A stretch of DNA of 64,000 bases from Rhodocyclaceae bacterium (GCA_023150275.1 JAKLLG010000010.1:1-64000); one strand, 5' to 3'. Counted from the first letter of the stretch, positions 1 through 8,427 are shown. Notes: a model not told the origin generated them from the sequence alone. Numbers and translations are program-made.

Positions 1-212
1 AAGAGGTAGCCGATGAACAGGATCTTGAAGAGCAGCACGGGATCAAGGGCCGGGCGGCCGTTGTCCGCACAGTAGAGATGCGCTGTTTTCTCGCGGATGA
101 AGTCGAAGCGAATGTGGCGATCGATCAGGCGCAGGAGGTGATCGGCTGGAACCAGCTCTTCCAGCGTAACCATTTCCAGTTCGTATTGCGTCGGAGTCGG
201 CTCTCTTAACAT
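1..212 (-). CDS. IS1182-type transposase, N-terminal part (runs off the window)
   Basis: The first 70 codons of a transposase, read leftward and cut by the window edge. It begins MLREPTPTQYELEMVTLEEL and continues into a stretch containing DRHIRFDFI, ADNGRPALDP and LLFKILFIGYLF. This is the usual N-terminus of IS1182/IS5-superfamily DDE transposases that act on their own element's ends. No catalytic residues lie in the visible part. The ATG at 212 is the only good start. The hairpin at 240-269 just upstream probably belongs to the same element, so the right end of the IS should lie near 270-280. Whether the element is intact cannot be judged here. Confidence 0.8.
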   Translation of the reverse strand, partial: MLREPTPTQYELEMVTLEELVPADHLLRLIDRHIRFDFIREKTAHLYCADNGRPALDPVLLFKILFIGYL

Positions 213-239
213 GCCGATATCATATCGCGCCGCGCATAC

Positions 240-269
240 GACAAAGCCCCCATTTCTGGAGGCTTTGTC
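240..269. repeat. Hairpin at the end of the IS element
   Basis: Nine-bp arms GACAAAGCC (240-248) and GGCTTTGTC (261-269) close over a short loop, with a further CCA/TGG pair inside. It sits 28 bp before the transposase start, where insertion sequences often carry a terminal inverted repeat or a stem that blocks read-through transcription into the transposase. On either strand it could also act as a weak terminator. Confidence 0.5.
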
Positions 270-278
270 AGCAGTCTG

Positions 279-300
279 AATGGGCGCCGCGGCGCCCATT
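279..300 (-). terminator. Perfect 22-bp palindrome downstream of the DUF3313 gene
   Basis: A perfect self-complementary sequence with arms AATGGGCGCCG and CGGCGCCCATT lies 32 bp beyond the stop of the minus-strand lipoprotein gene. It can form a very strong stem but has no clean U-tract on the minus strand. It may be a transcription end, or it may be a remnant at the IS junction. Confidence 0.35.
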
Positions 301-331
301 GTTTCTCCTGCAAGCGGCTGATGCGGCCCGC

Positions 332-1024
332 TTACTGCCCGGCAGGGCTGCGCATCCGGTCGAGATTCTGGCGCATGCCCTTGCCCCATGAGGCGGCGAT
401 CGACTGCAGATCGGCCCACGTAATGCTTTCACCCTGCGGCAGGGTCTTGTCAGCCTTGCGCGTCGACACGGCGGCGCCAACCACGCGTCCGGCGGGATTC
501 AGCACCTCGACCTCTGCCGACATTTCCGCCACCTGCGGCGCATTGCCGGAAGCATCCCGGGCCACGTTGAACAGCGCCTTGATCGGGATGAAATCGGTTA
601 CGCCCAATGCCGGACTCGTCGGCTGGACGCCGGTGATGGCAATACGGACACGGAGTACGTCGGGTCCGGGCTGATTGACCACCTGGTAGCCGGACGCCAG
701 CGCCCCGACGAACTCCATGCGGAAGGCATCGGTCATGCGCTTCATCGCATCGGGTTGCATGCCCTTGTAGTCCGGGTTCGGGGTCAGGAAGACCTGGACC
801 GGATCGATCATCACCTTGGTGTAGGCGCGCAGGTTGGCGGTCGTGTCGATATAGCGATAGGTGCCATCCACGCCATCGACCGGCCGCAGCTTCGAATAAT
901 CGGACAGGAAGCCGGAACTCGGCACGACTGCCGCGCCGTCTCCCTGCGACACGCCGCCACCGGCGCAACCGGCCAGGGCAATGACTGCAGCAGCAAGCGC
1001 CGACACTACATATTTCTTGTTCAT
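332..1024 (-). CDS. DUF3313 family lipoprotein
   Basis: 230-aa predicted outer-membrane or periplasmic lipoprotein of unknown function. The ATG at 1024 follows a GGAGAAAGAAG ribosome-binding site and opens a signal peptide (MNKKYVVSALAAAVIALAGC) with lipobox LAGC. An upstream in-frame ATG would add 13 residues before the signal and is unlikely. The body has the DUF3313 pattern: SGFLSDYSKL near the N-terminus, then TYRYIDTTANLRAYTKVMID and a VFLTPNPDY segment. It lies just downstream of a FadL-type porin gene on the same strand and may be co-transcribed with it, suggesting an envelope role, perhaps linked to hydrophobic compounds (inference). Confidence 0.8.
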   Translation of the reverse strand: MNKKYVVSALAAAVIALAGCAGGGVSQGDGAAVVPSSGFLSDYSKLRPVDGVDGTYRYIDTTANLRAYTKVMIDPVQVFLTPNPDYKGMQPDAMKRMTDAFRMEFVGALASGYQVVNQPGPDVLRVRIAITGVQPTSPALGVTDFIPIKALFNVARDASGNAPQVAEMSAEVEVLNPAGRVVGAAVSTRKADKTLPQGESITWADLQSIAASWGKGMRQNLDRMRSPAGQ

Positions 1025-1062
1025 CTTCTTTCTCCTTGAATAAGCAACCGGGAATGCATGCA

Positions 1063-2295
1063 TCAGAACTTGTACGAATACTGTGCCGACAGGAACACCA
1101 TGTACGGGTTGTCGAACTTGCCGCCGATCAGCTGGCTCGGGTCACGCATATCGGCGGCGCGCAGGTATTCCGCGGCCAGACCCAGTTCGGACTTGGGCGA
1201 CAGCGTGTACTGCACGCCCAGACCGAAACGCCAGGAGTCGGACGACGGCAGCGCGTATGACGCCTGATTGTTGTGCTTGTACCAGGAGCTGTCGTAGGCA
1301 ACACCGGCGTTGATCCGGGTCGTCGCGTTGTACTGGTAGCGCGCACCGAGTGCGATGTGCCACGTATCGCGCAGCCTGAGGCTGCTGGTCACCGTACCGT
1401 TGTTGGTTTCCAGATCGTTCTTCGCGTACTGGCTCCAGTCCTGCCAGCCCAGATTGCCGGTCAGCGCCCAGCGGTCGCTGAGCTGCTGGAAGACGCTGGT
1501 CATCACCTGCTGTGGCGCATTGACACCCGCCTCGGCTGTGAACGTCCGCGTACGGGTACCGCCGATGACAGCGCGCCGCGTCGCCGTGCGGTCGAAATCG
1601 AAGTCGTACTCGACCTTGCTCGTCCACACGATGCCAATACGGGTCGCCGCCGACGGCTCGAACATCACCCCCAGACGGGCGCCGTACTGCCAGTCGTGGT
1701 CGTTCTGATCGAGCTTGGCGCCGGTCACGGGCGCCACGCGCTCAAGCTTCGCGATGCCGTAGTTCGCCGTCAGGCCGGCACCGAGCGACCAGCGCTCGTT
1801 GATCCGGTAGGCAACGGTCGGCTGCAGTGTCATCGCCATCATGGCCGTGTTATCGACCAGGTTGCGACCGGCCCAGCGCTTGCCGTAATCCATGGCCAGG
1901 CCGAAGTTGCCGTAGAGGCCGATGCCGACCTTCAGATCGTTCGACAGGCTGTGGCTGTAGAAGGCGCTGCCGCCCGGCAGCCAGCCGATGATGTTGCCGG
2001 GGCTGCCGCCGCCGGCGGTCTGCTGCAGGAAGCTCTGGTCGCTGACCTTGTAGTCGACGCCGCCATAGAGCGCCTGCAAACCGGCCGACATCTGGTTCCC
2101 TGCCAGCCGTGTCATGCCGGCGGGGTTGGCATAGACGGTCGAGGCGTCTTCGGCACGGGCCGCCGTTCCGGCGCCGGCAAAGCCGATGTCGGTAGTGCCG
2201 ATCTCGTACATGTAGAGTCCGCCAGCCTGCGCGAACAGAGGCAGGGCCAGCAGTGCGCCGGGCAGTAGCTTGTGCGTGATTGGTTTCAGTTTCAT
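1063..2295 (-). CDS. FadL/OmpP1/TodX-type outer-membrane transporter
   Basis: 410-aa outer-membrane beta-barrel of the FadL family, which passes long-chain fatty acids or aromatic hydrocarbons through the outer membrane. The ATG at 2295 starts a signal peptide ending near LFAQA. The mature N-terminus has the family hallmark (GTTDIGFAGAGTAARAEDA, then ANPAGMTRL), the hatch segment that follows signal cleavage. The C-terminus ends QYSYKF with terminal Phe, the usual beta-barrel assembly signal. The rest is amphipathic strands typical of the 14-strand barrel. The substrate cannot be told from sequence. Neighbours on the same strand are the DUF1254 protein upstream and the DUF3313 lipoprotein downstream. 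Confidence 0.9.
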   Translation of the reverse strand: MKLKPITHKLLPGALLALPLFAQAGGLYMYEIGTTDIGFAGAGTAARAEDASTVYANPAGMTRLAGNQMSAGLQALYGGVDYKVSDQSFLQQTAGGGSPGNIIGWLPGGSAFYSHSLSNDLKVGIGLYGNFGLAMDYGKRWAGRNLVDNTAMMAMTLQPTVAYRINERWSLGAGLTANYGIAKLERVAPVTGAKLDQNDHDWQYGARLGVMFEPSAATRIGIVWTSKVEYDFDFDRTATRRAVIGGTRTRTFTAEAGVNAPQQVMTSVFQQLSDRWALTGNLGWQDWSQYAKNDLETNNGTVTSSLRLRDTWHIALGARYQYNATTRINAGVAYDSSWYKHNNQASYALPSSDSWRFGLGVQYTLSPKSELGLAAEYLRAADMRDPSQLIGGKFDNPYMVFLSAQYSYKF

Positions 2296-2368
2296 ATTCT
2301 TTTGCAGTCTTGAACGAACACGGACCACGTCACCGTTGTGGCGACATTGCCCTCAATGGCGACCAGCG

Positions 2369-3889
2369 TCAGCTCGCCTCTTTGACCTGCGGCACCTTCC
2401 AGCTGCCGTCGATGATCGAGGGCGCCTGTTCCTTCGGCCAGTACAGGCGCATCATCAGCACGAAGTCACCCTTCGGCGCCGGCAGCCAGTTGGCTTCCTT
2501 GTCCTTGCCCGGCGATTCGTTCTGGATAAGGATGTCGACCGAGCCGTCCTTGTTTGCCTTGAACTTGCTGCGCGAGCTGACGTTGTAGCGGTTCAGCTTG
2601 TTGTCGACGAAGAAGTACTTGTCGTCGTACATCGTCAGCGACCAGAAGCCCTCCACCGGCGGCAGCTGGCCCTTCTCGAAGCGCATCACGTACTTCTTCT
2701 CGCCGCTGTACTTGGCGGCGATGTCCGGGCCTTCCGAGGTCGGATACACCGCGTCCTGCGGCCGGTTGGCGCCGAGGCCGATCGCGGTGACGAGTGCACG
2801 CTGCACGTAATTCGTACCGTACGTACCCGCCTTCGTCGTGAACAGCCAGCCGTGCTCCAGCCTGAAATCGCCAGCGACGATGCCGGCCTTCATCCAGTCC
2901 ATGATCAGCTCCTGCGCCGGCTTCGGCGCGCCGGACAGACCCTTGGCCACAGCGGGATCAAGCTTGGCCGCATCGAAATCCTGACCGGGAACGACGCCGA
3001 TCTTGGCCAGCTTGGCCACCATCGGGGCATCATCGGCGGCCGGCGGATTGGTCGTCAGCAGTTCAGCGAAGAGCTTGAAGTAGGCGGCGGCATCGAGCGC
3101 ATTGACCTGCTCGCGCACAGCGGTCTTCATGTCCTGCGCTGCGTCGACCGTTGCGGGCGGCGGCGTGTAGGGCTTGCCGTAGGACGACAGCGGCACCACC
3201 GAGATCTTGTCCTGCAGGGCGTGCACTTCCTTGTAGTCCGCCGGGGTGCCGGAACTGTAGATGCGCCCGAGGATCCAGACGATGCCCGTCGGCGACTTGT
3301 ACTCGGTAACGCCGGCCGGCAGTTCGCCGGTCCAGCCGGGGCCGGTGATGGCATAGGTCTGCGCCTTCGTTCCGGTCGTCCGCTTGCCCGGCACCTGGAA
3401 AACGTTGGTCCAGCCGTCCAGCATCGGGAACAGCGCATAGCGACCCTTCATGTCCGGAATGCTGAAGATCCAAGGTTCCTTGGAGACATCGATCCAGGTG
3501 GTCGTGTACAACGTATCGGCGTTCGGCGCGGTGACGTCGCGGTACGAGGCGTCCGGATAGCTGCGCTTGCGCAGGAACTGGCCCATCGGTGCCCGGTTTT
3601 CCTCCGGTGCGGCGACGTTGGTCATCACCCGGCGCGTCATTTCCATGGTGACCAGCGGATAGGCGTAGACATAGCTCTCGATGGCCATGGCGCGCGCCTC
3701 GGCTTCCTTCGCCAAGGCTTCCGCTTCGGCCTTTACCTTCGCCTCGGCCGCCTTCGCTTCCGCCTCGACCTTGGCCTTGGCTTCGGCGGCAAGCTTCTCG
3801 GCCTGGGGGTCGACCTTCTCGCCGCAGGCGACCAGCGTCAGCGCACACAGGATGGCAGCAACCATCCCTGAAAGTTTTTTCTGCTGCAT
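2369..3889 (-). CDS. DUF1254/DUF1214 lipoprotein with an N-terminal coiled coil
   Basis: 506-aa exported protein. The ATG at 3889 has a GGAGAAGAAAA ribosome-binding site and a lipoprotein signal with lipobox LVAC (Cys at residue 20). The upstream in-frame extension has neither. Residues about 24-65 are an Ala/Lys/Glu-rich heptad-like segment, probably a coiled-coil tether. After that comes a DUF1254 domain (AYPLVTMEMTRRVM, PNADTLYTTTWID) and a C-terminal DUF1214 domain (EGFWSLTMYD, NRYNVSSRSK). Family members are mostly periplasmic and of unsettled function. It is divergent from the AraC-type regulator at 4137, which is a plausible controller, and precedes the FadL gene. Confidence 0.85.
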   Translation of the reverse strand: MQQKKLSGMVAAILCALTLVACGEKVDPQAEKLAAEAKAKVEAEAKAAEAKVKAEAEALAKEAEARAMAIESYVYAYPLVTMEMTRRVMTNVAAPEENRAPMGQFLRKRSYPDASYRDVTAPNADTLYTTTWIDVSKEPWIFSIPDMKGRYALFPMLDGWTNVFQVPGKRTTGTKAQTYAITGPGWTGELPAGVTEYKSPTGIVWILGRIYSSGTPADYKEVHALQDKISVVPLSSYGKPYTPPPATVDAAQDMKTAVREQVNALDAAAYFKLFAELLTTNPPAADDAPMVAKLAKIGVVPGQDFDAAKLDPAVAKGLSGAPKPAQELIMDWMKAGIVAGDFRLEHGWLFTTKAGTYGTNYVQRALVTAIGLGANRPQDAVYPTSEGPDIAAKYSGEKKYVMRFEKGQLPPVEGFWSLTMYDDKYFFVDNKLNRYNVSSRSKFKANKDGSVDILIQNESPGKDKEANWLPAPKGDFVLMMRLYWPKEQAPSIIDGSWKVPQVKEAS

Positions 3890-4136
3890 TTTTCTTCTCC
3901 TATCGACTGCTGGGGTAAGGGGTGCATCCACGCTCGGAGGATAGCGCCCGGCTCGGGAAGCCTCCAGATAACGGGCCCGGTTTTCCCGATCGGCGAACCA
4001 CGAAAAACGGGGTTGCCGCGCATCGGCGCGGGACAGATGCAGTATAGATAATGCCACGGCGCAATAGCGCGGCAGTTTTTCCAAATTCCTGACATTTCGT
4101 GCCAAAATCGAACTGAAATTTTTCTCAGGAACTGCC

Positions 4137-5195
4137 TTGGAAAGCGTAACCCCAACCCGACGCGGTCGTCCGCCGATCAGCAACCGGGTCATCCGCGTCG
4201 GGGGCGCCATGGCGATCGTGGCGCTGCTTCGCGAGCGCAGCATCGACGCCGACGCCCTCATGGCGGCAGTCGGACTTCCGGCCGAGGCCTTCGGCCATCC
4301 CGACAACGTGATCCCGTTCGCCAGGCTCGGGGAACTGGCCCGCCTCGCTGCAGACCATACCGGGCTCGCGGATATCGGGCTGCGGGCCTGTACGCGAACG
4401 GGTCTGGAAATGCTCGGCACCGTCGGTTACCTGGTGGCCAACTCCGAAACTGTCGGCACGGGATTGGCGGCCCTGCAGTCCTATCTGCACCTGCACGACG
4501 AGGGCGCAGCCCCCTATCTGCAACTGGAAGGCGGCCTCGCCGCGCTCGGTTACGAGGTGCTGGAACATGATGTGCCCGGCAGCGAGCAGATCACGTTCGG
4601 CGCACTCGCCATCGCAGCCAATCTGCTGCGTGAAATCTGCGGGCCCGACTTCGTCCTGCGCGAAGTCAGTTTCGCGTGCCACGCGCCGGCCGACAGCTCG
4701 GCCTTCGCGAGTCATTTCGGCGCGCCGGTTCGCTTCGATGCCGACCAGAGCGCCGTTGTGTTCGACGCGGGATTCCTGATGCGCCCGATTGCAGGTGCGA
4801 ACCCGCTGCTGCGCGACTTCATCACCTCGCAATTACGGGAGACGGCACGCATCGGCGACGGGGAAGTGGCGAAGGACCGGATACAGCGTGTGATGCGAAC
4901 GCTGCTGGCCACCGGTTGCATCGGCCAGGACAAGGTCGCTCGCGCCTTCGGCATGAACCGGCGCACGTTTGCCAGACGCCTGCAGGAGAACGGAACCACC
5001 TTCAGGGCGCTTCTCGATGCCGTACGCTTCGATGCGGCACGCGTGCTCCTTCACACATCCGCCGTCTCGCTCGAGGACATCGCCAACAAGCTCGGCTATG
5101 CCGACGTCACGGCCTTTGCACGCGCCTTCCGGCGCTGGTCAGGCGCTTCTCCCGCCGTTTGGCGACGGCAAGCGGCAGCGGCATTTCGGGGCTGA
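4137..5195 (+). CDS. AraC-family transcriptional regulator
   Basis: 352-aa DNA-binding regulator. Residues about 30-215 match the arabinose-binding-like N-terminal domain found in OruR/AraC-type regulators (LRACTRTGLEMLGTVGYLVA). The C-terminal 100 residues carry two helix-turn-helix units, including VARAFGMNRRTFARRLQ and the conserved LGYADVTAFARAFRRWSG signature. The chosen start is TTG at 4137, which has a CAGGA ribosome-binding site six bases upstream; an ATG at 4210 would cut into conserved sequence. Transcribed divergently from the DUF1254 gene, so it probably controls that gene and perhaps the FadL/DUF3313 genes. The effector is unknown. Confidence 0.85.
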   Translation: MESVTPTRRGRPPISNRVIRVGGAMAIVALLRERSIDADALMAAVGLPAEAFGHPDNVIPFARLGELARLAADHTGLADIGLRACTRTGLEMLGTVGYLVANSETVGTGLAALQSYLHLHDEGAAPYLQLEGGLAALGYEVLEHDVPGSEQITFGALAIAANLLREICGPDFVLREVSFACHAPADSSAFASHFGAPVRFDADQSAVVFDAGFLMRPIAGANPLLRDFITSQLRETARIGDGEVAKDRIQRVMRTLLATGCIGQDKVARAFGMNRRTFARRLQENGTTFRALLDAVRFDAARVLLHTSAVSLEDIANKLGYADVTAFARAFRRWSGASPAVWRRQAAAAFRG

Positions 5196-5270
5196 TGCGG
5201 GGACGCCAGAACCGGCTGCTTTTTGAGCAGTCCCCCGGCAGGCCGAAACGGGAGTACCCGATGGCGGCAA

Positions 5271-5654
5271 CTACTTGAGATACGGCGCGTATTGCCGGTC
5301 GCTACCCAAGATGTGATGCATCCACCAGTCGTAAACGTGGCGATGAATGGCAGCCTTGTCGGGCAGACTCGACGTCGCCTCCAGCATCAGTTCGACAAGT
5401 TGCTCCTCGTAGGCCATATGACCCGCCCGCTGCCCGTCGAGAAGCGGGCAGCCGCATTCTTCGAGCAACCGTTCCTCCGTCCGGAAGTGGTATTTCGCGT
5501 ACTCGGCCAGCTCGTTCAGGATGAGATGCAGATCCCCCGCGTCGGATTGCGCCAGTGAGGCCTGCGCCCGGTTGCAGATTTCCATCAGCTTCCTGTGTTG
5601 GGCATCGAGTTCGGCGTTGCCGACGCTGTATTCATCTTTCCAGACGAGGGTCAT
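5271..5654 (-). CDS. Bacteriohemerythrin
   Basis: 127-aa single-domain hemerythrin that binds O2 reversibly at a di-iron site in the cytoplasm. All expected ligands are visible: His20 (AQHRKLM), His56 and Glu60 (HFRTEE), His79 (AGHM), then His in the WMHHILGSD segment with its Asp. Length is normal for the family. It is an isolated gene between the AraC regulator and amtB, with its own likely promoter at 5686-5713. Typical roles are O2 delivery to respiratory oxidases or O2 sensing in microaerobic bacteria; which applies cannot be told from sequence. Confidence 0.92.
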   Translation of the reverse strand: MTLVWKDEYSVGNAELDAQHRKLMEICNRAQASLAQSDAGDLHLILNELAEYAKYHFRTEERLLEECGCPLLDGQRAGHMAYEEQLVELMLEATSSLPDKAAIHRHVYDWWMHHILGSDRQYAPYLK

Positions 5655-5685
5655 TTTTCGGCGTGGGGTAATGTGGCGACGATAA

Positions 5686-5713
5686 ATTTTAACCGCACAT
5701 GCGGCTACTTCAA
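5686..5713 (-). promoter_or_regulatory. Probable sigma-70 promoter with operator-like dyad for bacteriohemerythrin
   Basis: On the minus strand, TTGAAG (-35) and TAAAAT (-10) are separated by 16 bp and lie about 32 bp before the start codon. The spacer holds a perfect dyad, CCGCATGTGCGG (5693-5704), where a repressor or activator would be well placed. No matching regulator is identified. Confidence 0.45.
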
Positions 5714-5739
5714 CAATATGCAGGCGGTAACGGCAGGCA

Positions 5740-5764
5740 ACAAAAACCCGGCATGCACCGGGTT
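5740..5764 (-). terminator. Intrinsic terminator of amtB
   Basis: On the minus strand, a 7-bp GC-rich stem (AACCCGG / CCGGGTT, 5745-5764) is followed by TTTTTG. It lies 35 bp past the amtB stop codon. Confidence 0.75.
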
Positions 5765-5798
5765 CCTTGTCTGCATTTTCATGCGGTAGATGCCAACC

Positions 5799-7001
5799 TT
5801 ACCAGTTCGGTTCACGCTCCGGCGTCGCCGTAATTCTGTGGATGCTGAGGTCGGCGCCTTCGTATTCCTCTTCCTGGTCGAGACGCAGCCCCATCGCCGC
5901 CTTGAGCGTGCCATAGACGGCCGCGCCACCGATCAGCGCCACGGTGATCGCCATCGCGGTCATGATCAACTGCGGCATGAAGGCGACGCCGCCAAGGCCG
6001 CCGAGCGCCTTCTGGCCGAAGATGCCGGCGGCGATGCCGCCCCAGGCACCGCACAGGCCATGCAACGGCCAGACGCCGAGCACATCGTCGATCTTCCAGC
6101 GATTCTGTGTCAGCGTGAACATCACCACGAACAGCGCGCCGGCGACGCCGCCGACGACGAGCGCACCCATCGGGTGCATCAGGTCGGAGCCGGCGCAGAC
6201 AGCAACGAGACCGGCGAGTGGGCCGTTATGCACGAAGCCCGGGTCGTTCTTGCCGAGCACCAGTGCGACCAGCGTGCCGCCGACCATGGCCATCAGCGAG
6301 TTCAGCGCGACGAGGCCGGAGATCTTGTCCAGCGTCTGCGCGCTCATGACGTTGAAGCCGAACCAGCCGACGGTGAGGATCCAGGCGCCGAGCGCGAGGA
6401 AGGGGATCGATGATGGCGGGTGTGCCGAAATCTGGCCGGTCTTCGAATAGCGGCCGTGGCGCGCACCGAGCAACAGCACGGCCGGCAGCGCGATCCAGCC
6501 GCCCATTGCGTGCACCACCACCGAGCCCGCGAAATCGTGGAACTCCTCGCCAAAGCTGGCCTTCAGCCAGGCCTGGATGCCGAAGGCCTGGTTCCACGCA
6601 ATCCCCTCGAAGAACGGGTAGACGAAGCCAACGATGAGGAAGGTGGCGGCGAGCTGCGGGTTGAAGCGGGCGCGCTCGGCGATGCCACCCGAGATGATTG
6701 CCGGGATGGCGGCAGCGAAGGTAAGCAGGAAGAAGAACTTGGTCAGCTCGAAGCCGTTTTTCTCGACCAGCGTTTCGGCGCCGGCGAAGAAGTTGACGCC
6801 GTAGGCGATGCCATAGCCGATGAAGAAGTAGGCAATGGTCGAAACACCGAAATCGGTGAGGATCTTCACCAGCGCATTCACCTGGTTCTTCTTGCGCACG
6901 GTGCCGACTTCGAGAAAGGCAAAGCCGGCGTGCATGGCCAGCACCATGATGGCGCCGAGCAGGATGAACAGGGTGTCGTTGGCAGTTTTGAGCGCGTCCA
7001 T
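5799..7001 (-). CDS. amtB: Ammonium transporter AmtB
   Basis: 400-aa inner-membrane ammonium channel with about 11 transmembrane helices. It has the Amt signatures FAFLEVGTVRKKNQVN near the N-terminus, the FAGSVVVHAMGG segment containing a pore His, and DVLGVWPLHGLCGAWGG with the second pore His. The ATG at 7001 has a GGAGG site four bases upstream. There is no separate cleavable signal peptide. The usual glnK partner is not adjacent. Expression should be nitrogen-controlled: a near-consensus sigma-54 promoter (7034-7049) and two NtrC-type dyads (7102-7147) lie directly upstream, and NtrB/NtrC are encoded at 36-39 kb. Confidence 0.95.
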   Translation of the reverse strand: MDALKTANDTLFILLGAIMVLAMHAGFAFLEVGTVRKKNQVNALVKILTDFGVSTIAYFFIGYGIAYGVNFFAGAETLVEKNGFELTKFFFLLTFAAAIPAIISGGIAERARFNPQLAATFLIVGFVYPFFEGIAWNQAFGIQAWLKASFGEEFHDFAGSVVVHAMGGWIALPAVLLLGARHGRYSKTGQISAHPPSSIPFLALGAWILTVGWFGFNVMSAQTLDKISGLVALNSLMAMVGGTLVALVLGKNDPGFVHNGPLAGLVAVCAGSDLMHPMGALVVGGVAGALFVVMFTLTQNRWKIDDVLGVWPLHGLCGAWGGIAAGIFGQKALGGLGGVAFMPQLIMTAMAITVALIGGAAVYGTLKAAMGLRLDQEEEYEGADLSIHRITATPEREPNW

Positions 7002-7033
7002 GGCTCCTCCAGAAAAAACGGTCGGAGCCTTAT

Positions 7034-7049
7034 AGCAATATACCTGCCA
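7034..7049 (-). promoter_or_regulatory. Sigma-54 promoter of amtB
   Basis: The minus strand reads TGGCAGGTATATTGCT, matching the -24/-12 consensus TGGCACR-N4-TTGCW at all but one defined position, with the obligatory GG-N10-GC spacing. The predicted start of transcription is near 7023, leaving a leader of about 20 nt before the amtB ATG. Confidence 0.85.
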
Positions 7050-7101
7050 GAAATTTAACGCTTATAAATCAGAAGGATGCAAATGGCACAAGGAGAACGA
7101 C

Positions 7102-7147
7102 GCACCATCCATGTGCATCCACCCCCAATACGGCACCGCACTGGTGC
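7102..7147. promoter_or_regulatory. Two NtrC-type enhancer sites upstream of amtB
   Basis: Two 15-bp dyads of the form GCACC-N5-GGTGC: GCACCATCCATGTGC at 7102-7116 (one mismatch) and GCACCGCACTGGTGC at 7133-7147 (perfect). Their centres are 31 bp apart, three helical turns, and lie about 86 and 117 bp upstream of the predicted amtB start of transcription. This is classic NtrC enhancer architecture, and it is mirrored at glnA. Confidence 0.8.
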
Positions 7148-7174
7148 GGCACGCACCGGCACGGAGCAGTCGCC

Positions 7175-8377
7175 TCACTTCGGTGCAGCGCCCGGCGGCA
7201 GCAGCACCCACATTTGGCCGGACTGCTTCATGCGTCCGGCCTGCGCGCCGGCGTCGGCACCGAAGCCCCAGAAGAAATCGGCACGCACCACGCCCTTGAT
7301 GGCACCACCAGTATCCTGTGCCATCACCAGCCGGCGCAGCGGCAGATCGGAATTGGGGCGCGTGGTGGCGAGGAACACCGGCGCACCGAGCGGAATATGG
7401 CGCGGGTCAACGGCGATCGTGCGTTCGGCCACCAGAGGCACGCCGAGCGCGCCGAGCGGCCCCTCCTGCGGGCCGAGCTTGCCGGTGAGTTCGCGGAAGA
7501 AGACATAGCTCGGGTTGGCGTTGAGCAACTCATCGAGCTTCTGCGGATTGGCGCGCGCCCAGGCCTGGATGCCCTGCATCGAGGCTTCGCCCGGCTGCAG
7601 TTCGCCGCGCTCGATCAGCACGCGGCCGATCGACTGGTAGGGATGCCCGTTCTGGTCGGCGTAGCCAACGCGCACCATCTCGCCGGACGGCAGCTTGACA
7701 CGGCCGGAGCCCTGTATCTGCAGGAAGAAGAGTTCGACCGGGTCATCCACCCAGAGCAGCGCCGGCGGTGTGCCTTTCGCCTGACCGACGATCTCGGCGC
7801 GCGACCAGTAGGGCAGCACCTTGTTGCCCGCGAGGCGGCCGCGCACGCGCTTGCCCTTGAGTTCGGGAATGATGTCGCCGAGCTCGATGGTGAGCAGATC
7901 CTTCGGCACGCCGTGCAGCGGGTAGCGAGCCTTGTCGCTGCGGGCGCGCGCACCGGCGAGCAGCGGTTCGTAGTAGCCGGTGATCAGTCCCTCGCGATGC
8001 CCTTCGGGATTCACCGCGGCAAAGGGCTGGAACTCGCGCTCGAAGAAGGCGCGCAGCGCCGCGGCGTTGTTCGCGTCGACCGTCTTTGCCGCCTCGCAGG
8101 CAGCGCGCCACAGCGGCCACTGCGACCTTCCGGCCAGTCCGCGGCAGCTCTGCTCGAAAGCCGGCATGGCGGCGGCGAGATCGTCGTCGCTCCAGCCGGG
8201 CAAATCTTCCCAGCGTGCGGGCTGCAGTGGTTTTGCCGCGGGCGCGGCGGCAACGCCCGGTTCAGCGCCGGGGCATTTGGTGCACGGTGCGCAGGCGGGG
8301 CAACCGGCTTCGCGCAAGGGGGCGCAGGCGGCAAGCAGGAACAGCGCGGCGAGCGCGGCCAGGTGGACTTTCTTCAT
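7175..8377 (-). CDS. mltA: Membrane-bound lytic murein transglycosylase A
   Basis: 400-aa lipoprotein that cleaves peptidoglycan glycan strands to 1,6-anhydro-muropeptides at the outer membrane. The ATG at 8377 opens a lipoprotein signal with lipobox LAAC. The double-psi-beta-barrel/3D region is clear: GYYEPLL, then PYQSIGRVLIERGE, and the C-terminal 3D motif AQDTGGAIKG with its catalytic Asp followed by RADFFWGFG. Unusually, five more cysteines follow the lipid-bearing Cys within about 20 residues (REAGCPACAPCTKC). The gene is divergent from the DUF815 ATPase gene and ends just before the amtB enhancer sites. Confidence 0.92.
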   Translation of the reverse strand: MKKVHLAALAALFLLAACAPLREAGCPACAPCTKCPGAEPGVAAAPAAKPLQPARWEDLPGWSDDDLAAAMPAFEQSCRGLAGRSQWPLWRAACEAAKTVDANNAAALRAFFEREFQPFAAVNPEGHREGLITGYYEPLLAGARARSDKARYPLHGVPKDLLTIELGDIIPELKGKRVRGRLAGNKVLPYWSRAEIVGQAKGTPPALLWVDDPVELFFLQIQGSGRVKLPSGEMVRVGYADQNGHPYQSIGRVLIERGELQPGEASMQGIQAWARANPQKLDELLNANPSYVFFRELTGKLGPQEGPLGALGVPLVAERTIAVDPRHIPLGAPVFLATTRPNSDLPLRRLVMAQDTGGAIKGVVRADFFWGFGADAGAQAGRMKQSGQMWVLLPPGAAPK

Positions 8378-8427
8378 GGGTTCGCTACAGTTCGGGGTTC
8401 TTCGAGACCCGCATTCTACCCGCCCCC

